From Citrobacter sp. wls619 (GTDB lineage: Bacteria > Pseudomonadota > Gammaproteobacteria > Enterobacterales > Enterobacteriaceae), in assembly GCF_005281345.1 (NCBI RefSeq), contig NZ_SZXJ01000095.1, forward strand, positions 403,095-467,094: 64,000 nt of DNA. Direction: 5' to 3'. The notes below the pieces were generated by a model. The model was given only the letters and a program-made list of their open reading frames with translations. It was not told the DNA's origin and did not search any database. Position 1 is the first letter of the stretch, and the number at the start of each line of letters is the position of its first letter. A program made the translations under genes and the position numbers. Below, one piece after another: positions 1-8,382 of the stretch.

Positions 1-1
1 T

Positions 2-511
2 AAGCAGGACGCTATCAACACCGCCAACAGCTATACTGACACCACCACCGCAACGGCTAAAAACGAAGCGATTGCGACGGCAAATAGTTATACTGATGTC
101 GCAAAAGCAGATGCAATCAGCACTTCTTATGCTTACACCAACACAACTTCAGACAAAAATCGCGCAGATGGTAAAGCGTATGTCGATAATTCGCTCACCC
201 AAGCAAATAATTATACCGATAACAAGTTCTCCCAACTTGATGGCCGAGTAAATAGCTTAGATAACAAAATTGATGATAACGATAAACAAGCAAAAGCAGG
301 TATTGCTGGCGCAATGGCGATGACTGCAATTCCACAAAAATTTGGCTATGATTTCAACTTCGGTATGGGTGCAGCCACATTTGGTGGTGAACAATCCATG
401 GCTGCCGGTGCATATTATAATGTTGGTAAGAATGCCACTCTTTCTGCGAAGGCCTCTCTTGATACCCAACACAATACTGGTGTTGCGGTTGGTATGAGTT
501 TTGGTTTCTAA
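2..511 (+). CDS. Trimeric autotransporter adhesin, C-terminal part (YadA-like), 5' end outside window
   Basis: The frame is open from base 2 to the TAA at 509-511, so only the last 169 residues are visible. They begin with stalk sequence in which short units such as ANSYTD, ANSYTD and ANNYTD recur, typical of the trimeric coiled-coil stalks of YadA-type adhesins. A heptad-rich neck (FSQLDGRVNSLDNKIDDND) follows, then the conserved anchor start KAGIAGAMAMTAIPQ. The last 70 or so residues alternate polar and hydrophobic as in four beta strands and end in F, the outer-membrane insertion signal. In this family three chains make one 12-strand barrel that exports and anchors the adhesive stalk. The ligand cannot be inferred because the head domain is outside the window. 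A terminator follows. K-12 has no such gene beside mpl, so it is probably an accessory adhesin. Confidence 0.9.
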   Translation, partial: KQDAINTANSYTDTTTATAKNEAIATANSYTDVAKADAISTSYAYTNTTSDKNRADGKAYVDNSLTQANNYTDNKFSQLDGRVNSLDNKIDDNDKQAKAGIAGAMAMTAIPQKFGYDFNFGMGAATFGGEQSMAAGAYYNVGKNATLSAKASLDTQHNTGVAVGMSFGF

Positions 512-573
512 TCAATCGTGTTTAACTATTTAGGTTACTAATCCTGGTAGAAATTGACACTCTTCAGCCTGAT

Positions 574-602
574 AATGCCCGATGAAACTCATCGGGCATT
601 TT
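574..602 (+). terminator. Rho-independent terminator of the adhesin gene
   Basis: A perfect stem AATGCCCGAT / ATCGGGCATT with a short loop ends in TTTT, 63 bases after the adhesin stop codon. Confidence 0.8.
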
Positions 603-727
603 GCATTCAAAAATCGCTATGGGTTGTAGATTTGCCACCAAGTCTCTAACCATCCTTTTTGCCTGTAAAACTGTAGCCAATATTACTCGACCACTACAGC
701 TACTGAAACAGAAGTGGAGCAGAGAAA

Positions 728-826
728 GATGTGATGCAGTATCTGAGCGGATATTACAACCGTTTTAGGCCACATCAAAACAACGGTGGGTTAACGCCAC
801 CGAGATGGAAAGACAGAAACCTCTGA
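728..826 (+). pseudogene. IS3-family transposase remnant (OrfB C-terminus)
   Basis: A 32-codon open stretch ends in TGA. It encodes a segment with YYNRFRPHQNNGGLTP, the sequence found near the C-terminus of IS3-family DDE transposases (YYN..RPH...GGLTP). The catalytic DDE core and OrfA are missing, and the upstream bases carry stops in this frame. It is a scar left by an insertion sequence between the adhesin gene and mpl. The exact IS cannot be named from this fragment. Confidence 0.7.
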
Positions 827-915
827 CTGTATCTAAATTAAGTAGACCACTTCAAACAAGTCCCCCCTATCCCCACAGGGCCGGGGGCAACCCGCTCCGC
901 GCAAAACCAGGCGAA

Positions 916-2286
916 TTACTCCTGCTGAGCTTTCTTCGCCAGACCATCCAGCAGTTTTTGATGAATACCGCCAAACCCGCCGTTGCTCATTACCAGGATA
1001 TGATCGCCGGGCTGTGCGGTTTTCACTACCATATCCGCCAGCGCATCCACATCACCACTCCAGTGAGCTGGCTGGACGCAGGCTTCAGCGACTTCCGCTA
1101 CCTGCCACGGAATATGCGGGGGTTGCAGCAGGAACACTTCGTCTGCACGGCCTAATGATGGTGCGAGATCGTCTTTGCACAGGCCCATTTTCATGGTGTT
1201 AGAGCGAGGTTCCAGCACCGCGATGATGCGCGCCGTGCCACCTACTTTACCGCGCAGTGCGGCAAGCGTTGCCAGAATAGCCGTCGGGTGATGGGCGAAA
1301 TCGTCATACACCGTCACGCCATTGGCTTCGCCGCGCAGCTCAAGACGACGACGGGCGTTGATGAACGAACCCAATGCATTGGCCGCATCCGCAGGCACAA
1401 CGCCAACATGACGCGCGGCTGCAATCGCCATCAGGCCGTTGTGCATGTTGTGTTCGCCGACCAGGCCCCACTTCACTTCGCCAACTTTTTCACCGTCCAG
1501 CCACACTTCCCACTCGGAAGCATCGGTGGTCAGCTTTTTCGCCTGCCAATGACCCTGCTCGCCCACCAGCTCCTGTTCGCTCCAGCAGCCCATCGCCATC
1601 GTCTGTTTCAGATTGATGTCGTTTTCCGGGTAGATGATGCGTCCCTGACCCGGCACGATGCGCACCAGGTGATGGAACTGCTTCTGAATCGCTTTCAGAT
1701 CGTCAAAGATGTCCGCGTGATCGAACTCAAGGTTGTTGAGGATCAGGGTACGCGGGCAGTAATGCACAAATTTGGAACGCTTATCGAAGAAGGCGCAGTC
1801 GTACTCATCCGCTTCAATCACGAAAAAGTTGCTTTCACCCAGACGCGCGGAAACCTCAAAGTTACCCGGCACGCCGCCGATCACGAAACCCGGTTTATAA
1901 CCGCAGACTTCGAGGATCCAGGTTGCCATTCCAGCCGTAGTCGTTTTGCCGTGCGTCCCCGCCACCGCCAGTACCCAGCGGTCGCGCAACACAAAGTCAT
2001 GCAGCCATTGCGGGCCAGACATGTATGGAATGTTCTTCTCCAGCACCGCTTCCACGCAGGGATTACCACGGGTCATCGCATTACCGATGATCACCAGGTC
2101 CGGCTGTGGGTCGAGCTGGCTGGCATCGTAACCCTGAATAAGTTCAATGCCTTGCTTCTCAAGTAAGGTGCTCATCGGCGGATACACATTGGCGTCCGAA
2201 CCCGTTACTTCATGACCGAGCGAGCGTGCCAGCATCGCCAGACCGCCCATGAAAGTGCCACAAATTCCCAAAATATGAATGCGCAT
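916..2286 (-). CDS. mpl: UDP-N-acetylmuramate:L-alanyl-gamma-D-glutamyl-meso-diaminopimelate ligase
   Basis: Mpl reattaches the murein tripeptide L-Ala-D-Glu-meso-DAP, recovered from old peptidoglycan, to UDP-MurNAc with ATP in the cytoplasm. This is the key step of murein tripeptide recycling. The 456-residue product is almost the K-12 length (457). It starts with an MRIHILGICGTFMGG nucleotide-fold loop and has the Mur-ligase P-loop AGTHGKTTTAGM near residue 110. Downstream are EADEYDCAFFDKRSKF and the C-terminal Mur-ligase motifs DDFAHHPTAI and LEPRSNTMKMG. It is divergent from fbp with about 175 bp between the starts, as in K-12. No defect is visible. Confidence 0.97.
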   Translation of the reverse strand: MRIHILGICGTFMGGLAMLARSLGHEVTGSDANVYPPMSTLLEKQGIELIQGYDASQLDPQPDLVIIGNAMTRGNPCVEAVLEKNIPYMSGPQWLHDFVLRDRWVLAVAGTHGKTTTAGMATWILEVCGYKPGFVIGGVPGNFEVSARLGESNFFVIEADEYDCAFFDKRSKFVHYCPRTLILNNLEFDHADIFDDLKAIQKQFHHLVRIVPGQGRIIYPENDINLKQTMAMGCWSEQELVGEQGHWQAKKLTTDASEWEVWLDGEKVGEVKWGLVGEHNMHNGLMAIAAARHVGVVPADAANALGSFINARRRLELRGEANGVTVYDDFAHHPTAILATLAALRGKVGGTARIIAVLEPRSNTMKMGLCKDDLAPSLGRADEVFLLQPPHIPWQVAEVAEACVQPAHWSGDVDALADMVVKTAQPGDHILVMSNGGFGGIHQKLLDGLAKKAQQE

Positions 2287-2461
2287 ACGTCACTATCCTT
2301 TTTTAATCTGGGGGCCATTTTACGCACATGTCTGGCAACTGAGAAACGCATTTCAGGATATTCCGTAGTTTGCTGGCGCGATTCACCTGAGCGCGATAGC
2401 TGAAATATTTGTTAATATTGTTGCGGTCGCTTTACTCCACATAAATTGCAGGGAAAGTGTT

Positions 2462-3460
2462 ATGAAAACGTTAGGTGAATTTATTGTCGAAAAGCAGCAC
2501 GAGTTTTCTCATGCTACCGGTGAACTCACTGCTTTGTTGTCGGCAATAAAGCTGGGCGCCAAGATCATCCACCGCGATATCAACAAGGCCGGTCTGGTCG
2601 ATATCCTGGGTGCCAGCGGTGCTGAGAACGTGCAGGGAGAGGTTCAGCAAAAACTCGATCTGTTCGCGAACGAAAAACTGAAAGCAGCACTGAAGGCGCG
2701 CGACATTGTGGCGGGCATTGCCTCAGAAGAAGAAGATGAAATCGTCGTCTTTGAAGGCTGTGAACACGCTAAATACGTTGTGCTAATGGATCCGCTGGAT
2801 GGCTCATCCAACATCGATGTTAACGTCTCTGTCGGTACGATTTTCTCTATTTACCGTCGCGTAACCCCAGTCGGCACACCGGTCACGGAAGAGGATTTCC
2901 TGCAGCCGGGCAACAAGCAGGTTGCTGCGGGCTACGTTGTTTATGGTTCTTCCACCATGCTGGTGTACACCACCGGCTGTGGCGTGCACGCCTTCACCTA
3001 CGATCCTTCTCTGGGCGTATTCTGCCTCAGCCAGGAACGTATGCGCTTCCCGACGAAAGGCAGCACGTACTCCATTAACGAAGGCAACTACATTAAATTC
3101 CCGAACGGTGTGAAGAAGTACATTAAATTCTGCCAGGAAGAAGATAAGTCAACCCAGCGCCCGTACACCTCGCGCTACATTGGCTCTCTGGTTGCGGACT
3201 TCCATCGCAATCTGCTGAAAGGCGGGATCTACCTGTACCCAAGCACCGCCAGCCACCCGCAAGGGAAACTGCGCCTGCTGTACGAATGCAACCCAATGGC
3301 CCTGCTGGCCGAGCAAGCAGGCGGCAAAGCCAGCGACGGTAAAAATCGTATTCTGGATATCATCCCGGAAAGCCTGCACCAGCGCCGCTCCTTCTTCGTC
3401 GGTAACGACCATATGGTCGACGATGTAGAACGCTTTATCCGCGAGTTCCCGGACGCGTAA
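2462..3460 (+). CDS. fbp: Fructose-1,6-bisphosphatase, class I
   Basis: Fbp hydrolyses fructose 1,6-bisphosphate to fructose 6-phosphate and phosphate, the committed step of gluconeogenesis, in the cytoplasm. The 332-residue product equals the K-12 length. The metal-binding signature [17 protein letters not shown] lies near residue 110 and follows the acidic stretch ASEEEDE. The C-terminal phosphate-binding region [21 protein letters not shown] is intact. The start ATG follows AGGGAAAGTGTT, which contains a usable Shine-Dalgarno sequence. A REP element directly follows the stop codon. No oddity is seen. Confidence 0.98.
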   Translation: MKTLGEFIVEKQHEFSHATGELTALLSAIKLGAKIIHRDINKAGLVDILGASGAENVQGEVQQKLDLFANEKLKAALKARDIVAGIASEEEDEIVVFEGCEHAKYVVLMDPLDGSSNIDVNVSVGTIFSIYRRVTPVGTPVTEEDFLQPGNKQVAAGYVVYGSSTMLVYTTGCGVHAFTYDPSLGVFCLSQERMRFPTKGSTYSINEGNYIKFPNGVKKYIKFCQEEDKSTQRPYTSRYIGSLVADFHRNLLKGGIYLYPSTASHPQGKLRLLYECNPMALLAEQAGGKASDGKNRILDIIPESLHQRRSFFVGNDHMVDDVERFIREFPDA

Positions 3461-3478
3461 GTATCATTCATCGCACGG

Positions 3479-3523
3479 ACGTAGGCCGGATAAAGGCGTT
3501 TACGCCGCCATTCGGCCTACAAA
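3479..3523. repeat. REP element between fbp and the chemoreceptor gene
   Basis: The sequence has the REP inverted-repeat form GTAGGCCGGATAAAGGCG...CGCCATTCGGCCTAC. It lies between two convergent genes and can stabilise the mRNA 3' ends. Confidence 0.8.
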
Positions 3524-3536
3524 ATCCATCGTTCGG

Positions 3537-4649
3537 TTAGGCTGTCTGTAGCTTAAATACGGCCATGGCTTCGATTAGCGCTGAAGACTGCTCTTCCAAC
3601 GAGCGGGTAGCTGCCGAAGACTGCTGTACCAACGCCGCATTCTGCTGCGCCGTTTCATCCATCTGACTCACCGCAATATTCACCTGCTCAATCCCACGGC
3701 TCTGCTCCTGAGACGCGCTGGCAATTTCACGCATCAGCTTGGTCATACGCATAACCTCGGTCGCGATTTCATCCATGGTTTCACCCGCCTGTTGCGCCAA
3801 TTCACTTCCCTCACCCACATGCGTATGGGAATCACTGATCAATGTACGGATCTCTTTTGCCGCCTCGGCGCTACGGCTGGCAAGATTGCGTACTTCCCCT
3901 GCTACCACCGCAAAACCACGACCTTGCTCACCCGCGCGCGCCGCTTCAACGGAGGCATTGAGTGCCAGGATATTGGTCTGGAAAGCAATACCGTCGATCA
4001 CACTGAGGATATCGGCAATTCGGCTAGAGCTGCCGGAAATATCGCGCATCTTTTCAATCACATAGCACACCATCTCACTGCCCCGGTCGGCGGTATCCGA
4101 TACCGATTTTGCCATCTGATGCGCCTGCTCTGCGTTCTGCGCATTCTGTTTCACGGTCGCGGTGAGTTCTTCCATACTGGCAGCGGTCTGTTCCAGCGAC
4201 GTGGCGGTGGATTCTGTACGTTGCGCCAGATGTTGGTTACCTGCGCTCAATTCGCGGCTGCCAACATCAATTTGCGAGCTGGCTTCACGCACACGCTGCA
4301 CAGAATCACCCAACGCATGGCGCATTTCATCCATTGCCGCGTTAAGGCGGTTAAATTCAGCGCTGGCCGATAACGCGCTAACAGGCGACAAATCGCCTGT
4401 CGCCAGACGTTCCAGCTGTTCAATAATGTTATCCAGCGGTTTAAGAAACTTATTTCGCAGCATAAACCAAATGACCGCCAGCAACGCAATGGCAGCCAAC
4501 ATAGCAGCGCTCATAATACCGTGATAAACCAAAGAGTTAATAACGCGAGTGGCGGCATAAAGCCCCATGCCGCCGGTCAGCAACAGAAGAAACGTCAGCA
4601 GAGACAATAACACCAACAAACTTGATCGAATTGAAAGGGATTTTGGCAT
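3537..4649 (-). CDS. Methyl-accepting chemotaxis protein with almost no periplasmic domain
   Basis: This 370-residue chemoreceptor has TM1 at about residues 9-31 and TM2 at about 44-63. Only about a dozen residues (AATRVINSLVYHG) lie between them, where Tsr-type receptors carry a sensor domain of about 150 residues. A HAMP domain (about 64-117) and a full methyl-accepting signalling domain follow. The hairpin tip [16 protein letters not shown] and [20 protein letters not shown] is intact, so coupling to CheA/CheW is expected. The protein ends FKLQTA and lacks the NWETF docking tail for CheR/CheB. The gene sits between fbp and the galactofuranose importer, an insertion relative to K-12. A strong sigma-28 promoter lies upstream. 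It could sense cytoplasmic or membrane cues, or only act inside mixed receptor arrays; its ligand is unknown. Confidence 0.9.
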   Translation of the reverse strand: MPKSLSIRSSLLVLLSLLTFLLLLTGGMGLYAATRVINSLVYHGIMSAAMLAAIALLAVIWFMLRNKFLKPLDNIIEQLERLATGDLSPVSALSASAEFNRLNAAMDEMRHALGDSVQRVREASSQIDVGSRELSAGNQHLAQRTESTATSLEQTAASMEELTATVKQNAQNAEQAHQMAKSVSDTADRGSEMVCYVIEKMRDISGSSSRIADILSVIDGIAFQTNILALNASVEAARAGEQGRGFAVVAGEVRNLASRSAEAAKEIRTLISDSHTHVGEGSELAQQAGETMDEIATEVMRMTKLMREIASASQEQSRGIEQVNIAVSQMDETAQQNAALVQQSSAATRSLEEQSSALIEAMAVFKLQTA

Positions 4650-4656
4650 CGTTATA

Positions 4657-4713
4657 TTTCCGGTTGTAGGGATAAAACAGACCTGTACAGAACCTATCGA
4701 CTACAACCGGAAA
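4657..4713 (-). promoter_or_regulatory. 13-bp inverted repeat masking the chemoreceptor ribosome-binding site
   Basis: TTTCCGGTTGTAG and CTACAACCGGAAA are perfect 13-bp complements about 31 bases apart. In the mRNA sense, the second arm contains the likely Shine-Dalgarno GGAAA and ends 7 bases before the ATG of the chemoreceptor. Any RNA that contains both arms should fold and hide the start. The first arm coincides with the spacer of the sigma-28 promoter, so RNA begun at that promoter should lack it. Folding is inferred; the repeat itself is seen. Confidence 0.7.
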
Positions 4714-4720
4714 AAGTTTA
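4694..4720 (-). promoter_or_regulatory. Sigma-28 (FliA) promoter of the chemoreceptor gene
   Basis: Read on the minus strand, TAAACTTT, an 11-base spacer and GTCGATAG match the FliA consensus TAAAGTTT-N11-GCCGATAA at 7/8 and 6/8 positions with exact spacing. It lies 45 to 71 bases upstream of the start codon. This places the receptor in the late flagellar regulon. Confidence 0.75.
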
Positions 4721-4752
4721 GGTATTTAAATGTTTTCTGGAAAATCATGATG

Positions 4753-5754
4753 TTACTTTGGCACTTCAGCCGTGCTCACGCGGGTGACCGGCGAGCTCTG
4801 ACGATTTTCCCAAAGCACCGTGAGACCACGTTGTAAGGCAATAAAAATAAACAATAAAATGCCAATCGCGATCTTCGTCCACCAGGAACTTAATGTGCCA
4901 TCAAAATTAATATAGGTCTGAATCAGCCCCTGAATGGCAACACCAAATAAGGTACCTAAAACCGTACCAACCCCACCGCTCAGCAACGTACCGCCAATCA
5001 CCACCGAGGCGATAGCATCCAGTTCTACCCCGACACCTGCCAGCGCATAACCGGCCTGGGTATAAATGGAAAAGACAATGCCGGCAAGCGTCGCAAGCCC
5101 GGTGGACAGCATATAGATACGGATGGTGGTGCTGCGGGTTGAGATGCCCATCAGGTTAGCCGAAGTGGCGTTGCCGCCAATGGCGTAAACCTGATTACCA
5201 AAGCGCGTACGGTGCGCCAGGAATATACCGATGATGACGACCGCCAGCATCAGCAAACCCATCGCGCTCAGGCGACCGCCGCCGGGTATCTTCCATGCCA
5301 GACTGGAAAGAGCATCATACACAGGATGGTTGATCGGAATGGATTCTTCGGAAACCAGATAGCTAACACCGCGCAGGAAGAACATTCCCGCCAGGGTAAT
5401 GATAAATGCCGGGATCTTCAGCGCATCAATCAGTAACCCCATAAACGCGCCAAACGCGCAGCCCATCAGCAAAACCAAAGGGAACGCCAGCAGCGGGGAA
5501 ATGCCCCAGTAGCCGATGGCTTTCGCCAGAAATACGCCGGTAAACGCGATCACCGAACCAACGGAAAGGTCGATCCCGCCAGAGAGAATGACGAAAGTCA
5601 TGCCGACGGCGATAATCCCTAAAAAAGCGTTATCGGTCAGGATATTGCAAATCACCCGGGTGGAAGCAAAAGCGGGAAATTGCGTCAGGCAGTAGAGGTA
5701 GCCCAAAATAAAGACCCCGAGGGTGATCATCAGCGGTAAATTACGTTTTATCAC
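4753..5754 (-). CDS. yjfF: Galactofuranose ABC transporter, inner-membrane permease
   Basis: The 333-residue product matches YjfF (YtfU) of K-12 in length and sequence and belongs to the RbsC/XylH/AraH permease family. Many hydrophobic segments and the family motif GIIAVGMTFVILSGGIDLSVGS (near residue 48) are visible. With YtfT it forms the membrane channel for galactofuranose, driven by the ATPase YtfR and fed by the binding protein YtfQ. Its start overlaps the end of ytfT by 14 bases, which suggests translational coupling. It is the last gene of the minus-strand operon ytfQ-ytfR-ytfT-yjfF. The chemoreceptor gene follows on the same strand after about 100 bases, with no obvious terminator between them. 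Confidence 0.95.
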   Translation of the reverse strand: MIKRNLPLMITLGVFILGYLYCLTQFPAFASTRVICNILTDNAFLGIIAVGMTFVILSGGIDLSVGSVIAFTGVFLAKAIGYWGISPLLAFPLVLLMGCAFGAFMGLLIDALKIPAFIITLAGMFFLRGVSYLVSEESIPINHPVYDALSSLAWKIPGGGRLSAMGLLMLAVVIIGIFLAHRTRFGNQVYAIGGNATSANLMGISTRSTTIRIYMLSTGLATLAGIVFSIYTQAGYALAGVGVELDAIASVVIGGTLLSGGVGTVLGTLFGVAIQGLIQTYINFDGTLSSWWTKIAIGILLFIFIALQRGLTVLWENRQSSPVTRVSTAEVPK

Positions 5755-6763
5755 GACCGCGCACTCCTTTTATCAGGCTGATAAAGCGTTGTGACTGCAC
5801 GACCAGCACGCACAACACCACGATGGCTTTGACCACCTGATTCAGTTCCGGCTGGAAGCCCGACAGTAAAATCCCGGTGTTCATCCCCTGAATGATCAAC
5901 GCGCCAATTACCGATAGCAGCAGGTTAAAGCGCCCGCCCATCAGCGAGCCACCGCCAATAACTACCGCCAGGATGGCATCCAGCTCCAGCCACAATCCGG
6001 CGTTATTGGCGTCTGCCCCGCGGATATCCGCCGTGACGATAATGCCAGCGATAGCCGCGCACAGGCCGCTCAGCACATAGGTAAGCATCACAATGATGCG
6101 GGTGTTGACCCCGGCATTTTTCGCCGCACGAATGTTGATACCTACCGCTTCAATAAACATGCCCAGCGCCGTTTTTCGGGTCAGCAACCAGAACACCACC
6201 AGCGTGAGCAGTGCAATAATTACCGGCGTGGGGAACAGTAACAGCGAGCCGCTGCCAAACCACGACAGATCAGGTGAGTTGAAGGTGACGATCTGCCCGG
6301 AGGTGATCAACTGCGCAACGCCGCGCCCGGCCACCATCAGGATCAGCGTCGCGACAAACGGTTGGATCTTGAGGATCGCCACCAGAATCCCGTTCCACAA
6401 TCCCGCCAGAAGGCCGGAGCCTAAGGCAGCAAGCAGCACCACGGGTAAGCTGTACCCGGCAACCGTCATCGCAGCGGTTGTCGCCCCGGCAATGGCCATC
6501 ACCGCCCCAACGGAAAGATCGATGCCGCCAGTGGCAATCACCAGCGTCATACCAATCGCCAGCAGCGCCACGGGCGCGGCGCGGTTGAGAATATCAATCG
6601 GGCTGCCGAACAGCCGACCATCTTGCAAAATGACCTGATAAAAGTGCGGCGCGACCAGGCTATCCACCAGCAGCACCAACAGCAGCGCCACCAGTTGCGG
6701 CATTCCCTTTGGCCAGCGAAACCGCCGCTCAGGCGGATTGGATTGAGGGAGAGATTGAGGCAT
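5741..6763 (-). CDS. ytfT: Galactofuranose ABC transporter, inner-membrane permease
   Basis: This is the second permease of the galactofuranose importer, 340 residues from the chosen start. The family motif LLAIGMTLVIATGGIDLSVGAVMA appears in the first third, and the protein is strongly hydrophobic throughout. I chose the ATG giving MPQSLPQS because AGGAG lies nine bases upstream of it and because K-12 YtfT starts at the same place. An upstream in-frame ATG two codons earlier is only three bases from AGGAG. The gene begins 13 bases after the ytfR stop codon and overlaps yjfF by 14 bases, so the operon is tightly coupled. Confidence 0.95.
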   Translation of the reverse strand: MPQSLPQSNPPERRFRWPKGMPQLVALLLVLLVDSLVAPHFYQVILQDGRLFGSPIDILNRAAPVALLAIGMTLVIATGGIDLSVGAVMAIAGATTAAMTVAGYSLPVVLLAALGSGLLAGLWNGILVAILKIQPFVATLILMVAGRGVAQLITSGQIVTFNSPDLSWFGSGSLLLFPTPVIIALLTLVVFWLLTRKTALGMFIEAVGINIRAAKNAGVNTRIIVMLTYVLSGLCAAIAGIIVTADIRGADANNAGLWLELDAILAVVIGGGSLMGGRFNLLLSVIGALIIQGMNTGILLSGFQPELNQVVKAIVVLCVLVVQSQRFISLIKGVRGRDKT

Positions 6764-6776
6764 CACCATAGTCTCC

Positions 6777-8279
6777 TTAGGCCGCAATAGCGTTCATGAT
6801 CGCCGGTACGGACAATTCAGCCAGTGGGATCTCGGCCACCTGTTTGCGATCGCGCATAATAATGACCCGATCGGCATAGCCCACTAACTCTTCCAGTTCG
6901 GATGAAATCACCAGCAGCGCCAGACCATCCGCGCACAGCGTTTCGATCAGGCGGATAATCTCGGCATGCGCACCAACGTCGATCCCACGCGTGGGTTCAT
7001 CGAGGATCAGGAACTGCGGTTTGGTCAGCAACCAGCGCGAGAGCAAGACTTTTTGCTGATTGCCGCCGGAGAGAAATTCGATCGACTGCTCAGCGTTGGG
7101 GGTGCGAATACCGAGCTGACGAATAAAACGCTCGGCGATCTCGTTTTGTTCTTTCCGCGGGATGGGCCGCAGCCAGCCGCGCTGCGCCTGCAGGGCCAGA
7201 ATGATATTTTCCCGTACCGAAGCCGCGGCGATGATGCCATCCGTTTTGCGATCCTCCGGGCAGAAGCCGATCCCCAGACACGAAGCTTGATGCGGCGATC
7301 GCAAGGTCTGCGATTTACCTTTGATCAGCGCACTGCCGCTGTCCGCAGGTTTAATACCGAAGATCACTTCCGCCGTTTCTGTTCGTCCCGATCCCAGCAG
7401 CCCCGCCAGCCCAACGATCTCGCCGGGACGCACCTGTAGATCGAACGGCGCGATGGTACCTTTTTTGCCAAAATCCCTGAACGCCGCCACTGGCTTATCG
7501 CTCAGCAACGTGCGGCCTGCACGCTGTAGCGCATGGGTATCCAGTTCGCGGCCCAGCATCATTTTGACCAGTTCGATTTGCGGTAATTCCCGGGTTTCAC
7601 GGCAGCCAACGAAGCCGCCGTTCCGCAGGACGGTAATGCGATCGCTGACCTGATAAACCTGATCGAGGAAGTGGGTGACGAAGATCAGACTGACGCCGCG
7701 ATCGCGCAGATGTCGCATCAGACCGAACAGCATTTCAACTTCCTGGGTGTCGAGGCTGGCGGTGGGCTCATCAAGGATCAGCACCTTCGCGGAGAGATCG
7801 ATCGCCCGACAGATGGCAACTATCTGCTGCATCGCCACCGAAAAGCGGTTCAGCGGCTCGCGCACGTCGAGCGAAAAACCGTATGACGCCATCAGCTCCG
7901 TCGCGCGTTTTTCCATTTGCTTGCGCTGAAGCAGGCCAAAGCGCCGCGGTTCACGACCAATAAATAAATTATCGGCAACCGACATATTGGGCAGCAGGTT
8001 CACTTCCTGGTACACGGTGCCAATCCCCAGTTGTTGGGCATGGGCGGTGTTTTTGGGGGTGATCGGTTGGCCTTCGAGCCAGATAGTGCCGCGATCGGCA
8101 TGGTAAACGCCGGTCAGCGCTTTGATGAGCGTCGATTTGCCGGCTCCGTTTTCTCCCAGCAGCGCCATAATCTCGCCACGACGCAAGCTGAAATCCACAT
8201 TATCCAGCGCCTTAACGCCGGGAAAGAATTTGCTTAATCCTTCGGTGCGGAGGATTTCCTGATGTTGTTCGGTGGTCAT
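6777..8279 (-). CDS. ytfR: Galactofuranose ABC transporter, duplicated ATP-binding protein
   Basis: This cytoplasmic ATPase powers galactofuranose import. The 500 residues carry two ABC domains, as in RbsA and XylG. The first has Walker A GENGAGKSTLIKAL near residue 42 and Walker B VLILDEPTASLD near 165. The second has a degenerate Walker A (GLLGSGRTETAEVIFG), the signature LSGGNQQKVLLSRWL and Walker B FLILDEPTRGIDVGAHAEI. A degenerate second nucleotide site is usual in sugar importers of this family. Length equals K-12 YtfR. It lies between ytfQ (about 100 bases upstream, with a BIME in the gap) and ytfT. Confidence 0.96.
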   Translation of the reverse strand: MTTEQHQEILRTEGLSKFFPGVKALDNVDFSLRRGEIMALLGENGAGKSTLIKALTGVYHADRGTIWLEGQPITPKNTAHAQQLGIGTVYQEVNLLPNMSVADNLFIGREPRRFGLLQRKQMEKRATELMASYGFSLDVREPLNRFSVAMQQIVAICRAIDLSAKVLILDEPTASLDTQEVEMLFGLMRHLRDRGVSLIFVTHFLDQVYQVSDRITVLRNGGFVGCRETRELPQIELVKMMLGRELDTHALQRAGRTLLSDKPVAAFRDFGKKGTIAPFDLQVRPGEIVGLAGLLGSGRTETAEVIFGIKPADSGSALIKGKSQTLRSPHQASCLGIGFCPEDRKTDGIIAAASVRENIILALQAQRGWLRPIPRKEQNEIAERFIRQLGIRTPNAEQSIEFLSGGNQQKVLLSRWLLTKPQFLILDEPTRGIDVGAHAEIIRLIETLCADGLALLVISSELEELVGYADRVIIMRDRKQVAEIPLAELSVPAIMNAIAA

Positions 8280-8286
8280 GGTTCCC

Positions 8287-8372
8287 CCTGCCTCACGCCG
8301 GATGGCGCTACGCTTATCCGGCCTACAAAAGAGCGTAATGTAGGCCGGGCAAGCGCGGCGCCCCCGGCATTT
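8287..8372. repeat. BIME (paired REP elements) between ytfQ and ytfR
   Basis: Two REP units face each other: ACGCCGGATGGCGCTACGC..ATCCGGCCTAC and GTAGGCCGGGCAAGCG..CGCCCCCGGC. Lying inside the operon after the binding-protein gene, they may protect the ytfQ transcript so that binding protein is made in excess. That role is known for REPs in malE-malF and is inferred here. Confidence 0.8.
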
Positions 8373-8382
8373 TCATGAAGGC

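Noticed and set aside
1288-2166. Long plus-strand frame of 292 codons
   Set aside because: It is the antisense of mpl, which is full-length with clear motifs, and it has no ribosome site or family resemblance.
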